NCBI RefSeq assembly: GCF_016859125.1
Contig: NZ_CP069338.1
Location: forward strand, 7,503,501 to 7,567,500
DNA from: Archangium violaceum
GTDB taxonomy: Bacteria > Myxococcota > Myxococcia > Myxococcales > Myxococcaceae
Reading direction: 5' to 3'
DNA length: 64,000 nucleotides
Made by a program: the position numbers and the translations under genes. Positions within the stretch are counted from its first letter, which is position 1. Each line of letters opens with the position of its first letter. Shown in pieces: positions 34,942 through 44,113 of this stretch. The notes below the pieces were generated by a model. It did not search any database. It was given only the letters and a program-made list of their open reading frames with translations, and was not told the DNA's origin.

Positions 34942-35416
34942 CGCCGCGATGTTCGGGCCCTTGACGTGTTTCAAGGTGCCCCAAGTCCAGGAGCCCTTCT
35001 GGGGCCTGTGACTGCCTCCCTGACTGACACTCCTGGAGGTGTCGCGCACATGCGGCTATTGGCGCTCGATCCCGAATGCCAGGCCGGTCGGATTCGCCGG
35101 CCTACCAGCTGGAGTCGAACGCGAGTCCTTGCTCGCAGTTCCCATGTCCGCTGCGCCAGGACGGAATCATATGAAAGGCCGGTACAGCGTCTTCGCGAGT
35201 GTGAACCAACTCACAGCATCGATGCGGGAGAACTGGCAGATCGCAGCTTGGCGACTGCACTCCCCGACACAGGGGGAAATCCGTCGCGATCTCTCGCAGG
35301 CGCAGCGCCGGCGTCAGCGAGGGCTTGAATGCGGCCCTCGATGAAGTTGGCGAAGGACACCGCAACCGCACGACTTTGATTGGCGAAGACCCGGGTATGC
35401 TGGGGCTGGGGGGGGA
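34942..35416. other. 475-nt stretch without a supported gene
   Basis: Short open frames exist on both strands but none has a good ribosome site or recognisable protein; the longest begins at an internal ATG near 35171 (MKGRYSVFASVNQLT). The last 60 nt, with GGGGCTGGGGGGG just before the next ATG, must hold the promoter and ribosome site of the HET-C gene. Confidence 0.4.
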
Positions 35417-38368
35417 ATGAACCGATTTTCCAATGATGCCTTGAACCGGTTGTTGTCAAGGTACCTCGACCTCGAGCAGTGGGAGTCGCTCGAGTCGACG
35501 GACGAGCGTGTGGATGATGTCCTGCGGCGGCTCTCGAACGAGCCGGGGCTGGTGTCCCATGCCCGCTCGACCTTGCGTTCGAGCACCAGCCTGGTGCCGA
35601 TCGACGATCGTCAGGTGCTGACACTCTTCGTGGAGCAGCATCTCCAGAAATCCGGCGACGCCCGATCCGCCCTGGCTCCGGGACTCCTGCCCGCTCCAGA
35701 GCGGGCCCGCAACGTGGCGCGTGAGCCCGAGCCCATTCCCGAGGAGACCAGCTACGTGCTGTTGAACCTCGTGGATGACCTGACGGAGGAGCCCGTCGCC
35801 GGGGTGGAGCTGGTGCTGAAGCTACCGGACGGCAAGCGCCAGAAGGTGAAGTCCGACGCTCAGGGCCAGGTCGAGCTCAAGCGTGTGAGCAAGGGGCTGT
35901 TCTCCGTGGGTGCCGAGGTCGGCGACGCGAAGCTCAATCAGGTGCTCGACCTGGTGTGGTGGGGGATTACTCCATCCCGCCGCCCGCTCGAAGCCATCCA
36001 ACCGGAGGCCGTGCTCGACGAGGGCACGCGCAACCGGCTGCTGAAGGTCCAGCGGCACAAGGTGAGCACGGGCGAGACGCTGGAGTCCGTGGCCGAGCAA
36101 TATGACCTCTCCTGGAAGGAACTGGCCCTCTTCAATTGGGGGAGGGCGGATCCGGACGGCATCAATGCCGCGCTGAAGGACGCGGTGGGCTGCACCCGGA
36201 AGACGGCGGATGGGAAGAACTACGTCTTCGACGACTCGGACGAGCCCGGCATCCTCTACATTCCCAAGCCCTGGGAGCGCGGCGGGCTGGACACCGGGTT
36301 ACGCCATGTGATTCGGGTGCGAGCGGTACGGCCCCGGGTGGAGCGGCTCGAGAGCCGTTTCGCACTGGAACGGCTGACGGACCTGGCCCGGCGCATGGAA
36401 AAGCCCGACTTCCTGTCGTGGCTGCTCGTGCTGTTCGGCGTGGACATCCCCGCGGACGCCTACGAGGCGTTCCGCCGGGAGCTGCTGGACGGTAAGGTGG
36501 AGCCTCCGCCCATTCGCGTGGTGGAGCTCGGGCTGCACGGCCACGAAGCGGGGTATGACAGCGTGGCCCGAACGATCAAGGTCCGGCAGAAGTTCGCCCG
36601 GGCCGCCGAGGAGAAGCCCGAGGAGGCCTCGAAGCTGCTCCTCGCGCTCCTGGAGGAGTTCGGGCACCACGTGGATCAACTCCTGCGGAACACATACTCG
36701 AAGGTCAGTGGAGACGCCCCTCTGGATGAGGGCGCCCGTTTCGCCCACTCGGTGTACACGCAATGGCTGACCGAGGAGGCTCCAGTGGAGTTCGCCACCT
36801 CCGTGCATGACGGGAGCGAGCACCCCCTGAGGGCGGACTTCTCGGATGTCCAGCGCACGGCGGACCTGTGGCTGAACGAGGCGCAACAGGAGGTCGACGA
36901 CTCGGCCGGCTCCACCGAGTTCTTCGGCGCTGGCCGCGGCCACGGTGACCCCAAGACTTCCTTCGGGCACCAGTCCATCGGGGATGCCCTCTCTGAATTC
37001 TTCGACGACGATGAGCGGCTTTCCATCTACTTTGGCAACTGGCTGCGGGACATCTCCCAGGTGGTGGATCCGAAGCTCGTGCGTGAGCCAGGAAGCAAGA
37101 CCCTCCTCCAGAGTCCGTTCAGCCGGAAGGCACTCACCGACTGCATCGATGTCATGGCCCGGGAAGAGTTCGGAAACAATGCCGACTTCCGTGTGACACC
37201 GCAGAAGCTCGGGCTGTACCGGCCCGAGGAGCACATCGACAACCCCCATGGCATCGAGGATGGGACGAAGAAGGACCCCGCCTTCCATCCCGGGTGGACA
37301 CCTGCGGAAGTCGCTCTCAACATGAAGACGGGCCTTTTGAACTACATCGCCACTCCCGGCACCTGGAAGAGCGCCGCGGGCTTCATGGAGCAGGAACTGC
37401 GTGCGGCCGTCGCGAACGGGCGTACGCCGGAGGGCATGCGCCGGCTCGGAGCCGCTCTGCACACGCTCGAGGACTTCTTCTCCCACAGCAACTTCCTCGA
37501 GCTGTCACTCATCCGCCTCGGCCATGTCCGCGTGTGCCCCTGGGTGTGGCAGAAGGTTCCCGCGCCTACGCCCCGTTTCCCGCTCGTTACGGGCAAGTTC
37601 GGCGGTGATGACACCCAGGTCAGCCTGCTCTATGTCCTGGCGGAGAAGATGCAGGCGGTCAAGGAATGCAAGGCGGGGGAGCGCAGCTCGGGTGCGAAGA
37701 TCGCCCTCATCCTCATGAAGGACGTCCCCGACGTGATACCCGGTGGATTCACGAATCGATTCGAGGGCATGTTGGAGAACCTGGAGGAGCTTCAGATGAA
37801 GTACCCTACGGCCGCGACCCTGGCTTGTCGTGTGGGTGAGGCGCTCTCTCTCTGGCTGGGGGTCTTGCAGGCGGATTTCGCTCGGAGCCGTGCCAAGGCC
37901 GTCACCCGAGCTCAGGACGAGCATCTCGCGGATCCCAAGTCCATGAACCCCACGCACAGCCAGCTCTCCAAGGACCATGATGATCACCCGCTGCACGTGC
38001 CGGCCGCACACATCGCCGCGGGAGCGGTGATGGACGTGGGAGGGGTCATGTCGCGGGCCTGGTTTGGGCAGGCGAGTGCCGATGACGTGGTCCGCACGGG
38101 ACTCAAGTACCTGGTCCATCCGGAGGACATCCAGCAGTCCTCGGCCACCGATGGCCGCGCCTGGGTGCTGGAGCAGCTCCGCACGTGGGCACGTGAAAAC
38201 CCCGCCGCCCTGCCTCGTCTCACCAAGGAGGCCATCACCGAGAGTCAGGACAATCACGCGAAGAAGCAGCACGCCCTGCTCCAGAAGAGCTTCGAGCAGC
38301 GCAGCGGGACCAATGAGGCGCTCGCGGTGCGGTTCGCTGAGCTCCGGGCGGAGGTGGAGCGGGCATGA
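35417..38368 (+). CDS. Large multidomain HET-C protein with LysM, candidate antibacterial effector
   Basis: 983 residues, no signal peptide. Residues 112-168 form a small beta-sandwich (YVLLNLVDDLTEEPVAGVEL) of the kind often found at the start of type VI-associated toxins. A LysM-like peptidoglycan-binding module lies at about 213-262 (HKVSTGETLESVAEQYDLSW). Around 410-435, LLEEFGHHVDQLL with GDAPLDEGARFA matches the EEIGH-type putative metallopeptidase motif. The rest (about 500-870) is HET-C-like: YFGNWLRDISQVVD, LYRPEEHIDNP, LHTLEDFFSHSNFLEL and HIAAGAVMD. HET-C domains are helical, related to the phospholipase C/S1-P1 fold, and known from fungal incompatibility. The stop overlaps the first of three lipoprotein genes (ATGA), the order effector then immunity. 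Domains are well supported; the toxin role is inferred. Confidence 0.82.
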   Translation: MNRFSNDALNRLLSRYLDLEQWESLESTDERVDDVLRRLSNEPGLVSHARSTLRSSTSLVPIDDRQVLTLFVEQHLQKSGDARSALAPGLLPAPERARNVAREPEPIPEETSYVLLNLVDDLTEEPVAGVELVLKLPDGKRQKVKSDAQGQVELKRVSKGLFSVGAEVGDAKLNQVLDLVWWGITPSRRPLEAIQPEAVLDEGTRNRLLKVQRHKVSTGETLESVAEQYDLSWKELALFNWGRADPDGINAALKDAVGCTRKTADGKNYVFDDSDEPGILYIPKPWERGGLDTGLRHVIRVRAVRPRVERLESRFALERLTDLARRMEKPDFLSWLLVLFGVDIPADAYEAFRRELLDGKVEPPPIRVVELGLHGHEAGYDSVARTIKVRQKFARAAEEKPEEASKLLLALLEEFGHHVDQLLRNTYSKVSGDAPLDEGARFAHSVYTQWLTEEAPVEFATSVHDGSEHPLRADFSDVQRTADLWLNEAQQEVDDSAGSTEFFGAGRGHGDPKTSFGHQSIGDALSEFFDDDERLSIYFGNWLRDISQVVDPKLVREPGSKTLLQSPFSRKALTDCIDVMAREEFGNNADFRVTPQKLGLYRPEEHIDNPHGIEDGTKKDPAFHPGWTPAEVALNMKTGLLNYIATPGTWKSAAGFMEQELRAAVANGRTPEGMRRLGAALHTLEDFFSHSNFLELSLIRLGHVRVCPWVWQKVPAPTPRFPLVTGKFGGDDTQVSLLYVLAEKMQAVKECKAGERSSGAKIALILMKDVPDVIPGGFTNRFEGMLENLEELQMKYPTAATLACRVGEALSLWLGVLQADFARSRAKAVTRAQDEHLADPKSMNPTHSQLSKDHDDHPLHVPAAHIAAGAVMDVGGVMSRAWFGQASADDVVRTGLKYLVHPEDIQQSSATDGRAWVLEQLRTWARENPAALPRLTKEAITESQDNHAKKQHALLQKSFEQRSGTNEALAVRFAELRAEVERA

Positions 38369-38991
38369 GGACCCTGCTTCTCTTGCTGATGGCGGGGATT
38401 CTCGGTTGCTCCCGCGGGGGCTCCCGTGCCGAGGACGCGGGAACGGCGCCTTCAGGTCCCACCCTCACCATCGAAGGGGCCACGCTGAGCTACAATGGCC
38501 AGCCTCTGCCGCTGCCCGGCTCGTTGGAGACGTGGAAGGCCGTGCTCGGCGAGCCCTCTCGCATGGTGGAACGGGCCAAGAACACATACGTCTGGGATGA
38601 CCTGGGGCTCTATGCCGGCACCCTTCCGGGACGCCAGCTCATCCTGAATCTGGTGGTCATCCTCAATCCGAGGGAGCCGGGGGCAAAGGTCTTCAAACAC
38701 CTGCCCCGCACGACGTTCCAGGGGCGGCTGCTCGTCGATGGGGCCTGGGTGCATGGCGGTTCCACCATAGAGGAGATCAACCGCGACAAGCGGGGGACTT
38801 CCTTCTCTCGTGGTTACCTGCCGCGCATCTACCACTACTTCTTCGACACCCGCCCCAACCCGGAGCAGTACTCGGATCGCTACTATTACATCCGTATCGA
38901 CTTCAACAGCGCCCGCCGACCCGAGGATTTCTCCATCGCGTACGTCCTGTACGACCCGCCACCGGACGGGGGAACTCCCGATGGCGGGTGA
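38365..38991 (+). CDS. Candidate immunity lipoprotein, copy 1
   Basis: 208 residues, lipobox LLLLLMAGILGCSRGG, so exported and lipidated. The mature part is beta-rich with conserved blocks: TIEGATLSYNGQPLPLPGSL, WKAVLGEPSRMVERAKNTYV, WDDLGLYAG and YYYIRIDFNSARRPEDFSI. It starts inside the stop codon of the HET-C gene, the tightest coupling in the cluster. A periplasmic lipoprotein encoded right behind a LysM/HET-C toxin candidate would fit an immunity protein that guards against attack in the periplasm. Family not recognised; role inferred from position and copy number. Confidence 0.75.
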   Translation: MRTLLLLLMAGILGCSRGGSRAEDAGTAPSGPTLTIEGATLSYNGQPLPLPGSLETWKAVLGEPSRMVERAKNTYVWDDLGLYAGTLPGRQLILNLVVILNPREPGAKVFKHLPRTTFQGRLLVDGAWVHGGSTIEEINRDKRGTSFSRGYLPRIYHYFFDTRPNPEQYSDRYYYIRIDFNSARRPEDFSIAYVLYDPPPDGGTPDGG

Positions 38992-39049
38992 GGGGGCGGT
39001 GGGAGCGGGCCGCTCAGCTCCTGGCACCGGCCGCCGCCGAGGCGCTCTC

Positions 39050-39676
39050 GTGAAGAGTCTGCTTCTCCTGCTGATGGCGGGGCTGGCTGGCTGCTCTCGC
39101 GGGGGCTCTCGTGCCGAGGACGCGGGAACGGCGCCTTCAGGTCCCACCCTCACCATCGAAGGGGCCACGCTGAGCTACAATGGCCAGCCTCTGCCGCTGC
39201 CCGGCTCGTTGGAGACGTGGAAGGCCGTGCTCGGCGAGCCCTCTCGCATGGTGGAAAGGGCCAAGAACACATACGTCTGGGATGACCTGGGGCTCTATGC
39301 CGGCACCCTTCCGGGACGTCAGCTCATCCTGAATCTGGTGGTCGTCCTCAATCCGAGGGAGCCGGGGGCAGAGGTCTTCAAGCACTTGCCCCGCACGACG
39401 TTCCAGGGGCGGCTGCTCGTCGATGGGGCCTGGGTGCATGGCGATGCCACCATCCAGGAGATCGACCGCGACAAGCGGGGGACTGCCTTCTCTCGTGGTT
39501 ACCTGCCGCGCATCTACCACTACTTCTTCGACACCCGCCCCAACCCGGAGCAGTACTCGGATCGCTACTATTACATCCGTATCGACTTCAACAGCGCCCG
39601 CCGACCCGAGGATTTCTCCATCGAGTACGCCCTGTACGACCCGCCACCGGACGGGGGAACTCCCGATGCCGGGTGA
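39050..39676 (+). CDS. Candidate immunity lipoprotein, copy 2
   Basis: 208 residues from a GTG at 39050 (VKSLLLLLMAGLAGCSRGG); this start gives the same length and a lipobox like copy 1, whereas the upstream in-frame ATG at 38981 would bury the signal peptide. It differs from copy 1 at only a handful of residues, e.g. HGDATIQEIDRDKRGTAF for HGGSTIEEINRDKRGTSF. The near identity suggests a recent duplication or gene conversion. Confidence 0.75.
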   Translation: MKSLLLLLMAGLAGCSRGGSRAEDAGTAPSGPTLTIEGATLSYNGQPLPLPGSLETWKAVLGEPSRMVERAKNTYVWDDLGLYAGTLPGRQLILNLVVVLNPREPGAEVFKHLPRTTFQGRLLVDGAWVHGDATIQEIDRDKRGTAFSRGYLPRIYHYFFDTRPNPEQYSDRYYYIRIDFNSARRPEDFSIEYALYDPPPDGGTPDAG

Positions 39677-39734
39677 GGGGGCGGGGGGAGCGGGCCGCTC
39701 AGCTCCTGGCACCGGCCGCCGCCGAGGCGCTCGC

Positions 39735-40361
39735 GTGAGGATCTTGCTTCTCCTGCTGATGGCGGGGCTGGCCGGCTGCTCCAGAGGTGGCTCCAGCACC
39801 GGGGACGCGGGAGCCGCGCCTTCGGGCCCCACCCTCAGCGTCAAGGGGGCCACGTTGCACTACAACGGCCAGCCTCTGCCGCTGCCCGGCTCGTTGGAGA
39901 CGTGGAAGGCCGTGCTCGGCGAGCCCTCCCGCATGGTGGAGCGGTCCAACGACGCCTACATCTGGGATGATCTGGGGCTCTATGCCGGTACCGCACCAGG
40001 AGGCCGGGAAGTCGAATTCCTGGAGGTCGTTCTCAATCCAAGGGAGCCGGGGACGGAGGCCTTCGAGCATCTACCTCGCACGCTCTTCCGGGGGCGGCTG
40101 CTCGTCGATGGGGCCTGGGTGCATGGCGGTGCCTCCGTCCAGGACATCAACCGCGACAAGCGGGGGACACCCTTCTCCTGCGGCTACCTGTCCAGCATCT
40201 ACAGCTACGACCTCGATGCCCGCCCTCGACCCGAGCAGGGCCTGGAGCGCTCCTATTACATTCGCATCGACTTCAACAATGCCCGCCTGCCGAGGGATTT
40301 CTCCATTTCTTACGTCATGGACGAGCCATCACCGGATGGGGGAACTCCCGATGGCGGGTGA
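39735..40361 (+). CDS. Candidate immunity lipoprotein, copy 3 (diverged)
   Basis: 208 residues from a GTG at 39735 (VRILLLLLMAGLAGCSRGG). The first half and the LYAG region match copies 1 and 2, but the centre (GGREVEFLEVVLNPREPG) and the end (CGYLSSIYSYDLDARPRPEQ) have changed, so it may recognise a different toxin variant. An ATG overlapping its stop starts the next small gene. Confidence 0.75.
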   Translation: MRILLLLLMAGLAGCSRGGSSTGDAGAAPSGPTLSVKGATLHYNGQPLPLPGSLETWKAVLGEPSRMVERSNDAYIWDDLGLYAGTAPGGREVEFLEVVLNPREPGTEAFEHLPRTLFRGRLLVDGAWVHGGASVQDINRDKRGTPFSCGYLSSIYSYDLDARPRPEQGLERSYYIRIDFNNARLPRDFSISYVMDEPSPDGGTPDGG

Positions 40362-40557
40362 GGGGGTCAAGGGATTCGCGGAGGCCGAGCGGAACCAGGG
40401 CATCATGCAGGCGGCGGAGTACCACCTGCGCGAAGGGGCGACGCCAGCGCTCATCGACCGGGTCAATCGCATGCTGCGGGTCACTTATGCGCAGCGCAGG
40501 CGAGGCACCGTGATCCGGGGCTGGCCGCTGCGCGGTGTCGCCAAGGGGGAAAAGTAA
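40351..40557 (+). CDS. Small helical protein behind the lipoprotein array
   Basis: 68 residues, overlapping the stop of lipoprotein copy 3 by 11 nt. Charged and helical (FAEAERNQGIMQAAEYHLRE, RVNRMLRVTYAQRRR), cytoplasmic, family unknown. The same overlapping ATG context (ATGGCGGGTGA, or ATGCCGGGTGA) occurs at the end of lipoprotein copies 1 and 2, where the frame runs straight into the next lipoprotein instead, so duplication displaced this gene to the end of the array. Confidence 0.5.
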   Translation: MAGEGVKGFAEAERNQGIMQAAEYHLREGATPALIDRVNRMLRVTYAQRRRGTVIRGWPLRGVAKGEK

Positions 40558-40591
40558 TTGAAGCCAGGCACGCATGGTAGCCTTTGGCGCG

Positions 40592-42292
40592 ATGCCAAGC
40601 TCTTACGTTCGGTCTCATTCCTTGTTTCTCCTCGTCCTCTCGCTTCTCGGAACTACCGCGCTCGCGGCGGATACCTCGGATGCGGGCACCTCTCCTCCCG
40701 CGAAGGCGGAATGTGGGCCGGAGCTCGGCGAGGCCCAGCGCGCCGCGGACGAAGGGCGGCTCGACGAGGCGCTCGCGCTCGCACGCAAGAGCGCCGATGG
40801 CTGCCCGGGTGCTCGGCTCCTTGCAGCAAGGTTGCTGGCTCACCAGTCGCGGTTCGACGAGGCGAGCACCTTCCTCGAGCGCGAGCTCCTCTCCCCGGCC
40901 CCCTCACCGGGAGCGTTCGAGATGCTCGTCGGCCTCTTTCCGCGACTCTCGCCCGCGCGTCAGGAGCAGGTGGTGTCACTCGGGGCTTCGGGTGAGGCAC
41001 CCCTTCACGTCCGGGGGGTGGCACAAGCCAACCTCTGGCTGACGGACGTCGTCTGCCATGAGCGCCGGCTCGACAAGCTGGACACGGATGACGTGCGGGC
41101 TCCGGGTCTGGGGAGTTACAGCTTCGAGTGCCCTCCGGGCGTCCCGCGCCGGGTCTTCTTCTTCATGACGGAACCCTGGAGCCGCCGCCGTCCGGCGTCG
41201 GGCAAGGGCGCTGGGCTCTCCGTGGAGCGCGTCCTCCCCGAGCTCGGCCCCCGCTTTGGAATCCACTCCATGCAGGAGCTGCGCGAGGCCGTCGAGGAGC
41301 CTCTCTCCGCGGACCGCGGTTCCGTCTGGCTCCTGTCCTGGCTCAAGGACTATCCGTCGCAGCTCCCCCTCCTGACGCAGATGGTGCGCGAGAGCCCCGA
41401 TGACCTGGAGGCGGTGGTGAATCTCAGCAACATCCAGATTCTATTCGGGGACCAGAGGGGCGCCCTGCGGACGCTGGATGCGGTCTCCCTGGACACCGTG
41501 ACCTTGAAGGACAGCCGGGGCAACGTGAAGGGAGCGAGCGCTCTCTTCTCCATGCGTTGCCGGGCGCTCCTCCATCTGCGCAAGCTGAAGGAGGCCGAGG
41601 CGGCGTGCCGAACCGCCCTCGAGCACGGCTCGAAGAAGAACGGGCCCGAGACCCTCGCGTTGGTGCTCTACCTGCGAGGCAAGGACGCGGAGGCGCTGCG
41701 GTTCATTCGCGCGAGCCTCGCCGACTCACAGAAGAACCCCGCTGGCCACTTCCTGCACGGCCTCCTCCTGCGCTCGCTCGGCAAGCCCGAGGAGGCCGCC
41801 GAGGCGTGGAAGGCGGCAGCGGACTACGGGCTGACACCCACCGTGGAGGCGCGGCGCAAGCGCTCACGTGAGGATTGGGTCCGCGCCATGGAGGCGTACC
41901 AGCGGAAGCAGACGGCGGAGGAGCTTGCGTTCTGCGGTCACTACTACCTGGACCTCGAGCTTCCGAAGCGGGCCGAGGCATGCTTCGCACGTGCGGAGTC
42001 GCTCCATCCGGGGCTCGCTGCCGCCGAGCGGCTCATCCACCAGGCCGAGTCGGATCCGGAGGCCGCGCTCCGTGCCACGAAGGCCCTGCTGCGCGAGAAA
42101 CGGACTCCCGCGCTCCTCTACGTCATGGCCTTCGGGTTCCAGCGCGTGAAACAACCGACCCTGGCGTTGGGCTGGCTGGACGAGTCCCTTCGCGGCGACC
42201 CCGGCCAACCCGGTGCACGCGAGCTGCTGACGCGCATTTGCAAGCAGCTCTCCCAGCCCGATTGCCTGGAGCAGTTCCGCAAGGGCAAGTGA
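40592..42292 (+). CDS. Exported TPR-repeat protein
   Basis: About 566 residues from the ATG at 40592; an ATG at 40574 is also in frame. Signal peptide SHSLFLLVLSLLGTTALAA. The mature protein is built of helical pairs with TPR character, for example DEGRLDEALALARKSADGCP, HQSRFDEASTFLERELLSP, LRKLKEAEAACRTALEHGS and LGKPEEAAEAWKAAADYGL. It would act as a protein-binding scaffold in the periplasm. It starts about 35 nt after the small gene closing the lipoprotein array, so it could belong to the same transcript; no proof. Confidence 0.78.
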   Translation: MPSSYVRSHSLFLLVLSLLGTTALAADTSDAGTSPPAKAECGPELGEAQRAADEGRLDEALALARKSADGCPGARLLAARLLAHQSRFDEASTFLERELLSPAPSPGAFEMLVGLFPRLSPARQEQVVSLGASGEAPLHVRGVAQANLWLTDVVCHERRLDKLDTDDVRAPGLGSYSFECPPGVPRRVFFFMTEPWSRRRPASGKGAGLSVERVLPELGPRFGIHSMQELREAVEEPLSADRGSVWLLSWLKDYPSQLPLLTQMVRESPDDLEAVVNLSNIQILFGDQRGALRTLDAVSLDTVTLKDSRGNVKGASALFSMRCRALLHLRKLKEAEAACRTALEHGSKKNGPETLALVLYLRGKDAEALRFIRASLADSQKNPAGHFLHGLLLRSLGKPEEAAEAWKAAADYGLTPTVEARRKRSREDWVRAMEAYQRKQTAEELAFCGHYYLDLELPKRAEACFARAESLHPGLAAAERLIHQAESDPEAALRATKALLREKRTPALLYVMAFGFQRVKQPTLALGWLDESLRGDPGQPGARELLTRICKQLSQPDCLEQFRKGK

Positions 42293-42467
42293 GCGGGACT
42301 GGTGGCGAGTCCGGGTTCTTGCCGAACACGGACAGTGACCACTTCGCGCCCGGGTCCTGAATGGAAGCACCGCGCGCGATCGGCCATACTTCGCCGCCTG
42401 TCCGAGACTCCATGCGTCCCTGGTCGTCCTTCGTCGCCCTCCGCTGGCGAGGTTCCAGAAGAAGCGC

Positions 42468-44113
42468 TTGCATGATCTCCCCGAGCTGTCGTCAGCGTCT
42501 CAGGGGGGCTTCACGCTCGCGGTTCTGGATACCCGGGTGATGGTGGGCAATCAGCAGACCGCGCTGGTGGTGGACCCTCCCGCCCCACCTCGCGCCTACG
42601 GCGGTCCATTACCGACACACATGGCCATCTTCGCCGCCGATGGCGCGCTGTGGTGGTTCAGCGGACGGGAGGTGTTTCGGCGCGTAGGCGACACGCTGCG
42701 GAAGTTCGAGCTCCCCGCCGACACCGTCGAGACGCATGTGCTGGCCTTCATCCCGTACGGCGAGGACGGCATGTGGCTGTCCATCGTCGGCCACGGGATC
42801 TTCGTCGCCACACCCGAGGGCATCCAGCCCGAAAGTCGGTTCGGCGACAGCCCCGCCCCCAATGCCATGGCGCCTGGTCCCGGCAACGTGGTCTGGCTGG
42901 CGTTCGAAGACGAAGTGGTCCGGTGGTCCGGCGGCCACCCGACCCGATACGGCACGGGCGATGGGCTGGCGATCGGCCGCGCCACCAGGATCCACGCGAC
43001 CGACAAGAACCTGTTGGTCGCCGGCGAAAGCGGGATCGCGCGTTTCGACGGCCGGCGCTTCGCAACGATTCTGGAAAGCCAGGACATCGCCTTTGGGCTC
43101 ATCACCGGCATCGTCGAGTCGTTGGACGGGGACCTGTGGATGAACGGCGCGCGGGGCGTGGTCCAGGTGAAGGCCGGCGATATCGAAAGGATGTTCTCGC
43201 AGCCCGGAGGTGCGCTGAACTACCGCCTGCTACGGCGGTGCGGGACCAGCGCGGTCGGTTGTGGTTCGCAACCAACCGCGGCGTCGCGTGGCTGGACCCG
43301 GCCGCGTTGCTCAGGAACGAGCGCCCACCCCGTACCGAGATCCAAAGCGTGCGGGCCGACGCCCGTACCTATTTCGCCGGGGACGACCTGCATCTGCCGG
43401 AAGGCACCCGCAGCGTGACGCTGCGCTACACCGCGGTCACGCTCGCGGCGGCGGACCGGGCACGCTTCCGCTATCGGCTGGAGGGCGTGGACGGCGAGTG
43501 GCACGACGGCGGCTCGCTGCGCGAGGCGACCTGCGCCAATCTCACCCACGGCCACTATCGTTTCCGCGTTGTCTCCTCCAACGGTGACGGCGTGTGGGAC
43601 GAAACCGGCGCCACGCTGGACTTCACCATCGAGCCCACCCTGGTCCAGACGAAGGCTTTCGCCGTTGCCTGCGTGGTCGCTCTGTTGGCCATCGCCTGGA
43701 GCGCGTACCGGATGCGGGCCCGCGTCATCGAAAACCAGGTTCAGCTGCGACTGGAAGAGCGCCACCGCGAAAGGGAGCGGATTGCCCGGGAACTGCACGA
43801 CACGCTGCTCCAGGGCGTGCAAGGCCTGGTGCTTCAGTTCGACAGCCTGGCCAGGCGCGTCGTCGACCCCGAGCTCAATGAAAGGATTGAGCGCGCGATC
43901 GTGAAGGCCGAGGGCCTGATCGCCGCCGCTCGCGACCGGGTCTCCAATCTGCGCGCGACAGACGGGCCGCTCGGCACGGCGCTCGGTTGCGCGGCGCGGG
44001 AACTGGCGGATGGAAAGCACCTCGTCAAGGTCTCCATCACCGGCGACGAGCGTCCGCTGCGCGCCGCCATCCGCGACGAGTTGTTGGTGGGGTGGTGGTG
44101 GAGAGGCCGTTGA
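42468..44113 (+). pseudogene. Decayed two-component propeller/histidine kinase
   Basis: The first part (to about 43235) encodes propeller-type sensor repeats (GEDGMWLSIVGHGIFVATPE, ESLDGDLWMNGARGVVQ). Near 43230-43240 the frame is lost. One frame over it resumes AVRDQRGRLWFATNRGVAWL, then a Y_Y_Y-like beta-domain, one membrane helix (AFAVACVVALLAIAW) and a HisKA_3 dimerisation domain with the phospho-acceptor histidine in ERIARELHDTLLQGVQ. The ATPase domain is absent: after AAIRDELL the sequence turns into unrelated DNA and stops. No start or signal peptide remains. So it is truncated at both ends and frameshifted, and cannot signal. Confidence 0.85.

Larger units (their letters stand above)
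38365..40361 (+). repeat. Three tandem gene copies with an exact 685-bp period
   Basis: Gene starts at 38365, 39050 and 39735 are each 685 nt apart, and each gene is 627 nt long. Units 1 and 2, including the 58-nt spacer behind each gene, are nearly identical; unit 3 has diverged in its coding part while the spacer before it stayed the same. This points to successive duplication by unequal crossing over. Confidence 0.93.

Noticed and set aside
34966-35344. Two overlapping 100-120-codon frames
   Set aside because: No ribosome sites, no recognisable protein, composition like random GC-rich translation.
38981-39049. Longer form of lipoprotein copy 2 from ATG 38981
   Set aside because: It would put 23 Gly/Arg-rich residues before the signal peptide; the GTG start gives exactly the length of copies 1 and 3.
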